From positions 124,001-188,000 of the forward strand of contig NZ_CP054923.1 in NCBI RefSeq assembly GCF_013364215.1: 64,000 nt of DNA, given 5' to 3'. Origin of the DNA: Verrucosispora sp. NA02020 (GTDB taxonomy: Bacteria > Actinomycetota > Actinomycetes > Mycobacteriales > Micromonosporaceae). Every line of letters starts with the position of its first letter. The stretch's first letter is position 1. This document shows positions 1 to 8,302 of this stretch, piece after piece. The position numbers were made by a program, and so were the translations under genes. The notes under the pieces were generated by a model. It made no database searches and was not told the origin of the DNA. It saw only the letters and a list, made by a program, of their open reading frames with translations.

Positions 1-571
1 GCCGGCCGTTGCCGTTCACCGTCGGGGCCGGCGCCACCGGAGCCGCCACGGGCGTGACCGGTGCCGGTGCGACCGGGGCGACGGTGGCCTGCGCCGGGAC
101 GACGCCCTTGCGGGGACGGCGTTTGGCCGTGGTGGTCCGGGGGCCGTATCCGACCAGGACGGCGGTCCGCCCACCCGGTGCCGGGCCGCCGATCAGGCCC
201 GGTTCCACCGCGCCCTCGGCGGGTGCCACCTCGACGGCGGCCAGCGAGGCCGCCGAGGGGGTGGGCAGGTCGTCGGCGGGCGCGCCGGTCGTCGACGACG
301 CGATCGGCCCGGCGCCCGGGTCGGTGTCGATCGCGATGATCGGCGCACCGACCTCGACCGTGGTGCCCTCCGGGTGGAAGATCGCGTGCACCTGACCGGC
401 CCACTTCGCCGGGATCTCCACCGCCGCCTTGGCGGTCTCCACCTCGACGATCGGCTGGTTCAGCTCGATGGTGTCGCCCACCTTGACCAGCCAGCCGAGG
501 ATCTCGCCCTCGGTCAGGCCCTCGCCCAGGTCGGGCAGGTTGAACTCCTTGATCCGGGACATGTCGCTCAC
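1..571 (-). CDS. 2-oxoacid dehydrogenase E2 (dihydrolipoamide acyltransferase), 3' part cut by window edge
   Basis: E2 core subunit of a pyruvate or branched-chain 2-oxoacid dehydrogenase, which passes the acyl group from E1 to CoA through a swinging lipoyl arm. About 190 codons are visible. Residues ~1-85 are a lipoyl domain with the modified lysine in ETAKAAVE, preceded by LPDLGEGLTEGEI. An Ala/Pro-rich flexible linker follows. The peripheral-subunit-binding and catalytic domains lie outside the window. The frame begins GTG at 571 and its GTG overlaps the E1 beta TGA (GTGA), so translation is probably coupled. An in-frame ATG at 562 is an alternative start. Identity as an E2 is sure; the acyl substrate cannot be told from this part. 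Confidence 0.9.
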   Translation of the reverse strand, partial: MSDMSRIKEFNLPDLGEGLTEGEILGWLVKVGDTIELNQPIVEVETAKAAVEIPAKWAGQVHAIFHPEGTTVEVGAPIIAIDTDPGAGPIASSTTGAPADDLPTPSAASLAAVEVAPAEGAVEPGLIGGPAPGGRTAVLVGYGPRTTTAKRRPRKGVVPAQATVAPVAPAPVTPVAAPVAPAPTVNGNGR

Positions 572-1557
572 CAGCCGAAGGAGCGGTCGACGGCGTCGAG
601 CACCCGGTCGAGGTCGGGAAGGTAGTCCTCCTCCACCCGGGCCGCCGGGTAGGGGGTGTCGAAGCCGGCCACCCGCAGCACCGGGGACTCCAGTGAGTAG
701 AAGCACTCCTCGGTGATCCGGGCCGCGATCTCCGCGCCGAGGCCCACGTTGGACGGTGCCTCGTGCACCACCACCGCGCGGCCGGTGCGCCGCACCGACT
801 CGTACACCACGCCGAGGTCCAGCGGGGAGAGCGTGCGCAGGTCGATGACCTCCAGCTCACGGCCGTCCTCGGCGGCGGCGGTCGCCGCGTCCAGGCAGGT
901 CCGCACCATCGGGCCGTACGCGAGCAGGGTGACGTGGCTGCCGGACCGGACCACCCGTGCCGAGTGCAGCGGGTACGCCTCGGACAGCGGGGCGTCCAGG
1001 TCGACCTGCCCCTTCTCCCAGTAACGCCGCTTCGGCTCCAGGAACACGATCGGATCGTCCGAGGCGACGGCCTGCTGGATCATCACGTACGCGTCCTGCG
1101 GGTTGGCGCAGGAGACGACCTTCAGCCCGGCGGTGTGCGCGAAGTACGCCTCGGGCGACTCCGAGTGGTGCTCCACCGCGCCGATGCCGCCGCCGAACGG
1201 GATCCGGATCACCATCGGGATGTTCAGCTTGCCGCGCGAGCGGTAGTGCATCTTCGCCACCTGCGACACGATCTGGTCGTACGCCGGGTAGACGAAGCCG
1301 TCGAACTGGATCTCGCAGACCGGGCGGTAGCCGCGGATGGCCAGGCCGACCGCGGTGCCGATGATGCCCGACTCGGCCAGCGGGGTGTCGATGACCCGCT
1401 GGTCGCCGAAGTCCTTCTGCAACCCGTCGGTGATCCGGAAGACGCCGCCGAGCTTGCCGACGTCCTCGCCCATGATGACGACCTTCGGGTCGTTCTCCAG
1501 GGCGCGGCGCAGACCGGTGTTGAGGGCCTTGCCGAGGGTGAGCGTCTCCGTGGCCAT
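568..1557 (-). CDS. pdhB: 2-oxoacid dehydrogenase E1 component, beta subunit
   Basis: 329-residue E1 beta subunit that forms an alpha2-beta2 thiamine-diphosphate decarboxylase with the upstream gene product. Typical sequence includes MGEDVG near residue 30, the TPLAESGIIGTAVGLA stretch, FDGFVYPAYDQIVSQ and GAVEHHSESPEAYFAHT. Length is normal for the family (about 325-330). The ATG overlaps the stop of E1 alpha (ATGA) and its own stop overlaps the E2 start, so this is one operon read leftward. The complex acts on pyruvate or branched-chain 2-oxoacids; actinomycete copies are annotated both ways, so the symbol is provisional. Confidence 0.93.
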   Translation of the reverse strand: MATETLTLGKALNTGLRRALENDPKVVIMGEDVGKLGGVFRITDGLQKDFGDQRVIDTPLAESGIIGTAVGLAIRGYRPVCEIQFDGFVYPAYDQIVSQVAKMHYRSRGKLNIPMVIRIPFGGGIGAVEHHSESPEAYFAHTAGLKVVSCANPQDAYVMIQQAVASDDPIVFLEPKRRYWEKGQVDLDAPLSEAYPLHSARVVRSGSHVTLLAYGPMVRTCLDAATAAAEDGRELEVIDLRTLSPLDLGVVYESVRRTGRAVVVHEAPSNVGLGAEIAARITEECFYSLESPVLRVAGFDTPYPAARVEEDYLPDLDRVLDAVDRSFGW

Positions 1558-2732
1558 CAGTGCGCGCTCCCCTCGAACGACTCCAGGTACCGGCTGAACT
1601 CCGCACGCTGCTCGTCCAGCAGCGGCGAACCGTTGGGGTAGACGTGCTCGAAGAGCGTGGTGGGCTCCGGGTCCGGCATGGCCAGCACCCGCTCCCGCAG
1701 ATCCACGGCCTCGCGACGGGCCTGCTCGTCGACCTCGGTGAAGAAGCCGGCGTCGGCGATCTGCTCGCGCTCCAGGAACGCCTTCACCCGGGCGATCGGG
1801 TCCTTGGCCTGCCAGGCCTCGACCTCGCTGGCGATCCGGTAGCGGGTCGGGTCGTCGGAGGTGGTGTGCGCCCCCATCCGGTAGGTGTACGCCTCGATCA
1901 GGCTCGGGCCCTGCCCGTGCCGGGCGTTGTCCAGCGCGTGCCGGGTCACCGCGTACGTGGCCAGCACGTCGTTGCCGTCCACCCGGATGCCGGGGAAGCC
2001 GAAGCCGGCGGCGCGCCGGTACAGGGGGATGCGGGTCTGCCGTTCCAGCGGCTCGGAGATGGCGTACTGGTTGTTCTGGCAGAAGAACACCAGCGGGGCG
2101 TTGAACACGCCGGCCCAGACGAACGACTCGTTGACGTCGCCCTGGCTGGTGGCGCCGTCACCGAAGTACGCGATGACCGCCTCGCCGTCGTCGGTGCCGG
2201 TCTTGCCGTCCATCGCGACGCCCATGGCGTACCCGGTCGCGTGCAGGGTCTGCGCCCCGATGACGATCGTGTACATGTTGAACTTGAACTCGTTCGGGTC
2301 CCAGCCGCCCTGGTCGACTCCCCGGAACAGACTCAGCGGCATGATCGGGTCGATGCCCCGGCAATAGAGCACGCCGTGCTCGCGGTAGGTGGGGAACGCC
2401 ATGTCCTGGGTGCGCAGCGCCCGACCGGAACCGACCTGGGCCGCCTCCTGGCCGAGCAGGCTCGCCCAGATGCCCAGCTCGCCCTGCCGTTGCAGGGCCG
2501 TCGCCTCGGCGTCCAGCTTCCGCACCAGCACGAGGTCGCGATAGAGGCCGCGGTACTCCTCGTCGGTGAAGTCGACGCGGTACTCGACGCCGTCCGGGCC
2601 GGTCACACTGTCGACGCGCGCACCCTCGGGGGTGAGCAGTTGTACGAGTTCCGGGTCGCCGGTCGCGGCTTTCCTGGATCGGGGTGCGGCTCGCCGGCCG
2701 CGGGGGCCGGCCCCGGGGTCGCCCTTTGCCAT
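1557..2732 (-). CDS. pdhA: 2-oxoacid dehydrogenase E1 component, alpha subunit
   Basis: 391-residue E1 alpha subunit, the thiamine-diphosphate-binding half of the decarboxylase. The cofactor motif runs from GDGATSQGD to FCQNN with normal spacing. The phosphorylation-loop-like region YRMGAHTTSDDPTRYR is present. The open frame extends 34 codons further upstream, but the ATG at 2732 (MAKGD) has AGGGAGAG a few bases before it and gives a family-like N-terminus after a short basic leader. It is the first gene of the three-gene operon; the E1 beta start overlaps its TGA. Likely a housekeeping or branched-chain catabolic complex in the cytoplasm. Confidence 0.93.
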   Translation of the reverse strand: MAKGDPGAGPRGRRAAPRSRKAATGDPELVQLLTPEGARVDSVTGPDGVEYRVDFTDEEYRGLYRDLVLVRKLDAEATALQRQGELGIWASLLGQEAAQVGSGRALRTQDMAFPTYREHGVLYCRGIDPIMPLSLFRGVDQGGWDPNEFKFNMYTIVIGAQTLHATGYAMGVAMDGKTGTDDGEAVIAYFGDGATSQGDVNESFVWAGVFNAPLVFFCQNNQYAISEPLERQTRIPLYRRAAGFGFPGIRVDGNDVLATYAVTRHALDNARHGQGPSLIEAYTYRMGAHTTSDDPTRYRIASEVEAWQAKDPIARVKAFLEREQIADAGFFTEVDEQARREAVDLRERVLAMPDPEPTTLFEHVYPNGSPLLDEQRAEFSRYLESFEGSAH

Positions 2733-3252
2733 CCGTCTCTCCCTGTCGTGTCTGCGTCGGCACCGGGGGGTCACCCGGCCGCGCGACTCGTGCGCCGGCC
2801 CCGGCTGGTGCCGGGATCGGTTCCTGGCGGCCACGCTCAGCCCCGGTGGGGGTTGCCGCGCGGCGTGAGCCGGATTCTTGACCGAACCCGGTTCGGGAGC
2901 GCCGACGCCCAGTCGCGCCTACCGCGTGGGTGCGCGGAGGTCCCGGCTGCGCTGCCGTCGTGGCTCCATATTCGCATCAGAGGTGAGTCGTCCCACACTC
3001 CACCTGCCCCGCGTCTCAGGACGGGTCCGCTTCGTTACCTGAAATACCGGAGTGCCGGGTCGAACGACGCGCGACCGATCCGGTGATGGTTTGCCACCAT
3101 TCGGGCAGATAAGCGTGTCGACACGCGGTGTGGGGTTGGCTGACGCAGAGTCACTGAACCACGCTGGTCGCGCGGGCCTCCGAAGCAGCTCAGGCGGTCC
3201 GCCGGGGCCGCGTCGACGGCCCCGGCCAGGGGTCGACGACGAGGAGTGCGTG
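2733..3252. other. Divergent intergenic region between pdhA and secreted-protein gene
   Basis: This 520-base stretch carries no convincing gene. It should hold the leftward promoter for the E1 operon and the rightward promoter for the gene at 3253. Three short palindromes are visible: CCGAACC-C-GGTTCGG at 2882-2896, ATGGT-N5-ACCAT at 3086-3100 and GCGTGTCGACACGC at 3113-3126. Any of them could be an operator, but nothing ties them to a known regulator. Confidence 0.35.
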
Positions 3253-4212
3253 GTGTCCGAACCAGGTGAGGGGCCCGGGGGGCCGATCCTCGGCCGGCAC
3301 CGGGCACCCGGCGGCTACCGCCGGGTGGTGGGCGCCCACCGTGCCGCGCGTGCCGCAACGCCGACGCGGGGTTACCTACTGACCGTGGCGCTGCTCGCCG
3401 GGACGGCCTCGATGCCGGTGCTGGCCGCGATCAGCACCGGGTCGGCGACGGTCGGCAGCACCGCACTGCCGGGCAGCAGCACGCCGCCGTTCATCCCGAC
3501 GCCCTCGGTCGGCCCGGTGGTGATCCCGCCGCCGCCCGCGGGCACCCCGACGACCGGGGTGCCCGCGCTGCCGTCGGTCGGCCCGGCCGCCCCGCCGGGC
3601 GACCCCGGGCCGGAGCGGCTCCCGATGCCGGCCGCCCTGCCGTTCGCGCCACCACCGGGCCACCGTCCCGCGCCGCCGGCTCCGATCCCGGCGCCCCGAC
3701 CGCCCGCCACCACGCCGGCCCCGGTGCCCGCACCGATCCCGGTACCGAGCCGTACGCCGAGGCCCACCCCCTCGCCGAGCCCGTCGCCGCCGACCGCGTC
3801 GCCCTCGCCGTCGCCGACCGACGCGCCGTCGCCGACCGACGCGCCGTCCTCCCCGACGACCTCGGCCGATCCGAGCATCTCCACCGACCCGGGCACCACG
3901 CCGGACCCGTCGGAGTCCACCGACCCGACCGCCTCGACCGATCCGACCGCCTCGACCGATCCGACGGAGTCGGGTGACCCGCCCTCGGGCGGCCCGACCA
4001 CCTCGGGTGACCCGCCGTCGGCCGGTCCCACCTCGGAGGGCCCGGCCGATCCGACGGACCCGCCGTCCCGCCTGCTGCCCGAACCGGTGCTGCCGCCCTC
4101 CGGCGGCAACGGCAGTGCCCGGTCGCGTGCCCGGATCCGGCTGCGGGGGCGTCGCACGTCTGAGGCGCACGGGTGTACGCCGGAGACCGCCGGGCCCGCG
4201 TCCGGGCGCTGA
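3253..4212 (+). CDS. Secreted or membrane-anchored Pro/Ser/Thr-rich protein
   Basis: About 319 residues. A basic N-terminus (GRHRAPGGYRRVVGAHRAARAA) is followed near residues 40-60 by a hydrophobic segment (LLTVALLAGTASMPVLAAI) that can act as a signal sequence or anchor. The remainder is low-complexity Pro/Thr/Ser/Asp with imperfect repeats such as SPTDAP, STDPTA and SGDPPS. No enzymatic domain is visible, so it is probably a wall-spanning or surface stalk. The frame is open for 67 codons upstream, but GTG at 3253 follows GACGAGGAG at good distance and directly precedes the basic leader; GTG at 3250 is equally possible. Function unknown. Confidence 0.6.
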   Translation: MSEPGEGPGGPILGRHRAPGGYRRVVGAHRAARAATPTRGYLLTVALLAGTASMPVLAAISTGSATVGSTALPGSSTPPFIPTPSVGPVVIPPPPAGTPTTGVPALPSVGPAAPPGDPGPERLPMPAALPFAPPPGHRPAPPAPIPAPRPPATTPAPVPAPIPVPSRTPRPTPSPSPSPPTASPSPSPTDAPSPTDAPSSPTTSADPSISTDPGTTPDPSESTDPTASTDPTASTDPTESGDPPSGGPTTSGDPPSAGPTSEGPADPTDPPSRLLPEPVLPPSGGNGSARSRARIRLRGRRTSEAHGCTPETAGPASGR

Positions 4213-4224
4213 GGACCGGAGGCG

Positions 4225-4929
4225 TCAGCCCCTGCTGGTGCGGGGTGGGTCGGGTCGCAGCATCGGCGGGTGCAGCATCGCGGCCGGGCCGCGCCGGAAC
4301 AGTTGGGCCGGTCGGCCGCGTTCGCCCTCGGTGGAGCGGCCGACCGGGACCAGGAAGCCCGGTGTGCTGGTCACCTTGCGGTGGAAGTTGCGCGGGTCGA
4401 GGGAGGTCCCCCAGACCGTCTCGTAGACCGCCCGGAGCTGCGCCACCGTGAACTCGGGTGGGCAGAAGGCGGCGGCCAGCGGGGTGTACTCCAGCTTGGC
4501 CCGAGCCCGTTCCAGCCCGTCGGCCAGGATCCGCTCGTGGTCGAAGGCGAGCTGACCGGGGGAGAGGCGCGCCAGCGGGAGCCAGTCGGCCGAGGCGGCG
4601 TCCGTGCCGGCCACCGGGGTGGCCTGGTCGGGCAGGAGCGCCAGCCAGGCCACGGTGACGACCCGGCCGCGCGGGTCCCGGCCGGGACGGCCGTACGTGC
4701 CGAGCTGCTCCAGGTGTCCGGCCGGCTCGGCCAGGCCGGTCTCCTCGGCCAGTTCCCGGGTGGCGGCGGCGGCCAGGTCCTCGTCGATCCCGACGAACCC
4801 GCCGGGCAGCGCCCACCTGTGCAGGTACGGCTCGATGCCGCGTCGGACCAGCAGGACGCAGAGCTGCTCCGCGCGCACGGTCAGCACGACCAGGTCTGCG
4901 GTCACCGCGAAGGGCGGGTACTCGGCCAT
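4225..4929 (-). CDS. Nudix-domain transcriptional regulator, NrtR type
   Basis: 234 residues. The N-terminal half is a Nudix domain with a complete catalytic box (G-F-V-G-I-D-E then RELAEETGL, residues ~44-66). The C-terminal part (~150-215) matches the winged-helix domain of NrtR-type regulators (LEYTPLAAAF, LRAVYETVWG, NFHRKVTSTPGFL). NrtR proteins bind ADP-ribose or related NAD-derived compounds and repress NAD genes. It is divergent from the SPFH gene at 5004; two matching palindromes lie between the starts, the first only 3 bases from this ATG, which suggests autoregulation. The intact Nudix box means hydrolase activity may persist. The ligand is an inference. Confidence 0.82.
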   Translation of the reverse strand: MAEYPPFAVTADLVVLTVRAEQLCVLLVRRGIEPYLHRWALPGGFVGIDEDLAAAATRELAEETGLAEPAGHLEQLGTYGRPGRDPRGRVVTVAWLALLPDQATPVAGTDAASADWLPLARLSPGQLAFDHERILADGLERARAKLEYTPLAAAFCPPEFTVAQLRAVYETVWGTSLDPRNFHRKVTSTPGFLVPVGRSTEGERGRPAQLFRRGPAAMLHPPMLRPDPPRTSRG

Positions 4930-4931
4930 CT

Positions 4932-4956
4932 CTTTATCACCACCTTGACGACAAAG
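4932..4956. promoter_or_regulatory. Operator-like palindrome 1, next to Nudix regulator start
   Basis: A 25-bp site with arms CTTTATCACC and GACGACAAAG around a 5-bp centre. It has the same spacing as the site at 4966-4990 and an identical right arm. It sits 3 bp from the regulator ATG and covers its ribosome-binding region. Probable binding site for the Nudix/winged-helix protein; seen only as sequence symmetry. Confidence 0.6.
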
Positions 4957-4965
4957 TAGCAGACC

Positions 4966-4990
4966 CTTTATCGTCGTGTAGACGACAAAG
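4966..4990. promoter_or_regulatory. Operator-like palindrome 2, next to SPFH gene start
   Basis: A 25-bp palindrome with arms CTTTATCGTC and GACGACAAAG (one mismatch) around a 5-bp centre. It is 34 bp, about three helical turns, from the start of palindrome 1. Its right end abuts the GGGAGG ribosome-binding site of the SPFH gene. Two identical-format sites, one by each divergent start, fit control of both directions by one regulator. Confidence 0.65.
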
Positions 4991-5003
4991 GGAGGCGAGA
5001 GTC

Positions 5004-6065
5004 ATGGCCGACGTGACGAGGCGACTGTTCCTGCGCCACCTGCGCGGCACCCCGACCAGCTGGGTGCGTCTGCACGTGGGCGGTCGGGTCCGCCGGGAGG
5101 GAGTGGGCCAGTCCTTCTGGTACCGCCCGCTGCGCGCCGTGCTCAGCGAGGTGCCGGTGGACGACCGCGAGCTGCCGCTGCTCTTCCACGCCCGCACCGG
5201 CGACTTCGCCGACATCACCGTGCAGGCCACCGTCACCTACCGGGTCGCCGACCCGGCGCTGGCCGCCGGTCGGCTCGACTTCTCGGTCGACCCGCGCACC
5301 GGCAGGGCGCGGGCCCGCCCGCTGGACCAGGTGGCCACCCTGCTCGCCGAGCTGGCCCAGCAACCCGCCCTCGACCTGCTCGCCCGGGTGCCGCTGGCCG
5401 AGGCGCTGACCACCGTCGCACCGGTCCGCGAGGCGGTCTCCGACGCGCTGGCCACCGAGGCACGGCTGGCCGACATCGGGGTGGCCGTGGTCAGTGCCCG
5501 GGTGGTGGCGATCCGGCCCGAGCCGGAGCTGGAACGCGCCCTACAGACCCCCACCCGGGAGGCGGTGCAGGTCCAGGCCGACCGGGCCACGTACGCCCGC
5601 CGGGCACAGGCCGTCGAGCAGGAACGCGCGATCGCCGAGAACGAACTCCAGAACAAGATCGAGCTGGCCCGGCGCGAGCAGCAGCTCGTCGAGCAGCACG
5701 GCGCGAACACCCACCGCCGGGCCGAGCTGGAGGCCGCCGCCGAGCTGGCCGCCGCCCAGGGCCGGGCCGACCGGGACAAGGTGGCCGACGCCGCTGCCGC
5801 CGACCGGGCCCGGGTGCTCGCCGCCGCCGAGGCCGAGAAGGACCGGCTGCTGGCCGCCGCCAAGGCCGAGGGCGTACGCGTCGTCGGGCACGCCGAGGCC
5901 GAGGCGGAGGCGGCCCGGCTGGCCGCGTACGCGGAGCTGCCGCCGGACGTGCTGCGGGCCCTGACCGTCCGGGAACTCGCTGGTCAGTTGCCGCAGATCG
6001 GTCAGCTCACCGTCACTCCGGACATGCTGACCGACCTGCTCGGCCGGCTGGCACCGGGCCGATGA
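5004..6065 (+). CDS. SPFH/band-7-like protein
   Basis: 353 residues. The N-terminal ~190 residues resemble an SPFH (stomatin/prohibitin/flotillin) domain: FADITVQATVTYRVADPALA, then DPRTGRARARPLDQVATLL. Residues ~190-300 are an Ala/Glu/Arg-rich coiled coil (EQERAIAENELQNKIELARR), and the C-terminus is a short helical tail. There is no N-terminal membrane segment, so it is probably a soluble or peripherally attached oligomer. GGGAGGCGAGAGTC precedes the ATG. The NAD-kinase-like gene starts inside its stop (ATGA), so the two are co-translated, and the operator-like site at 4966 suggests Nudix-regulator control. Exact role unknown. Confidence 0.75.
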   Translation: MADVTRRLFLRHLRGTPTSWVRLHVGGRVRREGVGQSFWYRPLRAVLSEVPVDDRELPLLFHARTGDFADITVQATVTYRVADPALAAGRLDFSVDPRTGRARARPLDQVATLLAELAQQPALDLLARVPLAEALTTVAPVREAVSDALATEARLADIGVAVVSARVVAIRPEPELERALQTPTREAVQVQADRATYARRAQAVEQERAIAENELQNKIELARREQQLVEQHGANTHRRAELEAAAELAAAQGRADRDKVADAAAADRARVLAAAEAEKDRLLAAAKAEGVRVVGHAEAEAEAARLAAYAELPPDVLRALTVRELAGQLPQIGQLTVTPDMLTDLLGRLAPGR

Positions 6066-7003
6066 GCGCGGGTCGGGGGCCCGACGGGTGGGCCGGGCCG
6101 GGGCTGGCCCCCCGGGTGGTGGTGGTCAGCCGGCGCAGTGAGCTGGACGAGTTGCTGGCCCGGCACGGCACCCGGGCCGCCGCCGAGTGGTACCTGGCCG
6201 CCCGGGGACGGTCGCTCACCGAGGTGATCGACCGGCACGAGGCACTGGCGGCGGCGCTGACCACGGTCGGTGCCGCCGTGCCGGCCGACTGGCGACGCGG
6301 CGCGGTGGACCGCGACGACCTGCCGCGCTTCCTCTTCGCGCCGGAGGACGTCGTCGTCGCCGTCGGGCCGGACGGCCTGGTCGCGAACGTGGCGAAGTAC
6401 CTGACCGGGCAGCCGGTCATCGGCGTCGACCCGGAGCCGGGCCGCAACGCCGGGGTGCTGGTCCGGCACCGGGCGGACGGGCTGGCCGCGCTGCTGCCGG
6501 CGGTGGCGGCGCAGCGCGCGGCGACCCGTTCCCGGGCGATGGTCCGCGCCGCGCTCGACGACGGCCAGGAGCTTCTCGGCCTCAACGAGGTGTACGTCGG
6601 CCACGCCTCCCACCAGTCCGCCCGCTACCTGCTCTCGGTGCCCGTGGAGGGGCGGGAGCGCCGGGAACGGCACTCCTCCTCCGGCGTGGTGGTGGGCAGC
6701 GGTACGGGCGCGACCGGCTGGTGCGCGTCCATCGCGCGGGACCGTCCGGGGGCGCCGCGCCCACCCGCGCCGGAGGAGGCGGCCCTGTGCTGGTTCGTCC
6801 GGGAGGCGTGGCCGTCCCCGGTGACCGGGGTGAGTCTCACCGCCGGCCGCCTCGACGACGGCGACCGGCTGGAGTTGACCGCCGAGTCCGACGGTCTGGT
6901 GGTCTTCGCCGACGGGCTGGAGGCCGACCGGCTCACGCTCGACTGGGGGCAGCGCCTCACCGTCGACGTCGCACCCCGCCGACTCACCCTGGTCGAGCCG
7001 TGA
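6062..7003 (+). CDS. NAD-kinase-like protein with altered GGDGT motif
   Basis: 313 residues. The pattern of ATP/polyphosphate NAD kinases is recognisable: VVVAVGPDGLVANVAKYL where the family has GGDGT, then PVIGVDPEPGRNAGVL (equivalent to the PVLGIN...LGFL stretch), LNEVYVG (NE motif), and SSGVVVGSGTGATGW (equivalent to DGLIVSTPTGSTAY). The first Gly of GGDGT is missing and the motif reads GPDGLV, so activity or substrate may differ. It is translationally coupled (ATGA) to the SPFH gene and probably controlled by the Nudix regulator. The neighbourhood points to NAD or a related phosphorylated metabolite as the substrate. Could also be an inactive sensor. Confidence 0.7.
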   Translation: MSAGRGPDGWAGPGLAPRVVVVSRRSELDELLARHGTRAAAEWYLAARGRSLTEVIDRHEALAAALTTVGAAVPADWRRGAVDRDDLPRFLFAPEDVVVAVGPDGLVANVAKYLTGQPVIGVDPEPGRNAGVLVRHRADGLAALLPAVAAQRAATRSRAMVRAALDDGQELLGLNEVYVGHASHQSARYLLSVPVEGRERRERHSSSGVVVGSGTGATGWCASIARDRPGAPRPPAPEEAALCWFVREAWPSPVTGVSLTAGRLDDGDRLELTAESDGLVVFADGLEADRLTLDWGQRLTVDVAPRRLTLVEP

Positions 7004-7008
7004 GGCGG

Positions 7009-8229
7009 TCAGCCGTCGTCGGCGAGACGGTGCCGGTTCGCCTCGATCCAGGCGTCCAGGGCGGCCGGGTCGTCCGGGTCGACGCCGTCGGCCATCAACT
7101 GGGCGACGGCGGCGGTCGCCGGGCTGCGCCGCTCACCGGTGGCATAGAGCCGGACGAACTCCGGCACCATCTCCTCGATCGCGGTGTCCGTCGCGCTCGC
7201 CCCCGACTGCGGCAGTCCCCGCTTGCGGGCCGCGTACGCGGTGAAGGCGCGCAACACCCGGGGCAGCATCGCCGCGTCGTCCATGTCCAACACGGCCCGC
7301 CGGTGCACCCAGTCGAGCAGGAACAGCCCGGCCACGGTGGGGCTCCACCGCAGCGGGTCGGCGTCCGGGAAGGTGGCCGCGTGGTCGAGCAGCAGGCCCA
7401 GGCAGAAGTGCAGGGAGGCGAGATCCCCGCCGTCGATGGTGTCCAACCCGGCCTGCGCCGCCTCCGGCGAGGCCAGGAAACGCCGGATCAGGTCGGACCG
7501 CTCGGCCTCCGACAGCGGCTCGCCGTCGCCCCGATCCGGTGCCGACGGGGTGGCCGGTAGCACCGCCAGTCGGGCACCGACCAGGGCACGGTCGGTGGCC
7601 AGCGAGCCCGCGCCGGGCAACTGCCCCAGACCGTCGGTCACCGCCAGGTGCCGGCCCACCTCGGCACGCATCCGGGTCGGGTCCTCCTCCCGGAACCAGG
7701 TCAGCTCGTCGTCGGCGCAGAGCTGCCGGACCTGGTCGAGGATCCGCGCGGCCGGCCCGCCGACGAAGACGTCCTTGGTGATGCCGATGTTGTGGTCGAC
7801 CAGGGCCACCAGCGCGTGCTCCGGGCCGCCGGTGGCGTCGTCGTAGGCGAAGGTGGCCAGGTAGGAGGTCTGGTCGCCGTACACGTCGCCGTACGCCCAG
7901 GTGCCGGTGAGGTGCACCTTGCCGAGCTGGCCGGACCAGGCCGGTGCGGTGGCGCCCGGGCGTACCCGGTCGGCGCCGGTGGCGTCCGGGACCAGGGCGG
8001 CGAAGACCGCGCGGACGGTGGTCGCCGCGGCGGTCCGTCGTCGCGAGGTGGCGGCGAGGAACCCGCCCACGAACTCGCGTATCGCCGTCTCTCGGTCGGT
8101 CTCGGCCACCTCGTAGACGCTGCCCAGCAGCGCCGCGCCGAGCATCTCCGCGTCCAGCGCCGTATCGAGCTTGGTCACGTCGCGAGCGGCGTGCAGCACC
8201 GCGTCGTAGGGGGTCTGTGGCGTGGCCAT
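7009..8229 (-). CDS. Conserved hypothetical protein (406 aa)
   Basis: 406 residues, ATG start at 8229, convergent with the NAD-kinase-like gene (5-base gap). Soluble, acidic, mostly helical with no signal or membrane segment. The recognisable features are a central GTWAYGDVYGDQTSYLATFAYDD stretch that looks like a beta hairpin pair, VALVDHNIGITKDVFVGGPA, and a C-terminal helical region ending in LADDG. I do not recognise the family. It lies 73 bases after the two GTPase genes on the same strand and may be expressed with them. Codon use is normal for the window. Confidence 0.75.
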   Translation of the reverse strand: MATPQTPYDAVLHAARDVTKLDTALDAEMLGAALLGSVYEVAETDRETAIREFVGGFLAATSRRRTAAATTVRAVFAALVPDATGADRVRPGATAPAWSGQLGKVHLTGTWAYGDVYGDQTSYLATFAYDDATGGPEHALVALVDHNIGITKDVFVGGPAARILDQVRQLCADDELTWFREEDPTRMRAEVGRHLAVTDGLGQLPGAGSLATDRALVGARLAVLPATPSAPDRGDGEPLSEAERSDLIRRFLASPEAAQAGLDTIDGGDLASLHFCLGLLLDHAATFPDADPLRWSPTVAGLFLLDWVHRRAVLDMDDAAMLPRVLRAFTAYAARKRGLPQSGASATDTAIEEMVPEFVRLYATGERRSPATAAVAQLMADGVDPDDPAALDAWIEANRHRLADDG

Positions 8230-8302
8230 GACCCGACACTACGCCGCCGCTCGCGCGGGCAGGTGCCGAGCCAACCGACCGGCGTGGCCGGGGCGCCGGC
8301 GC

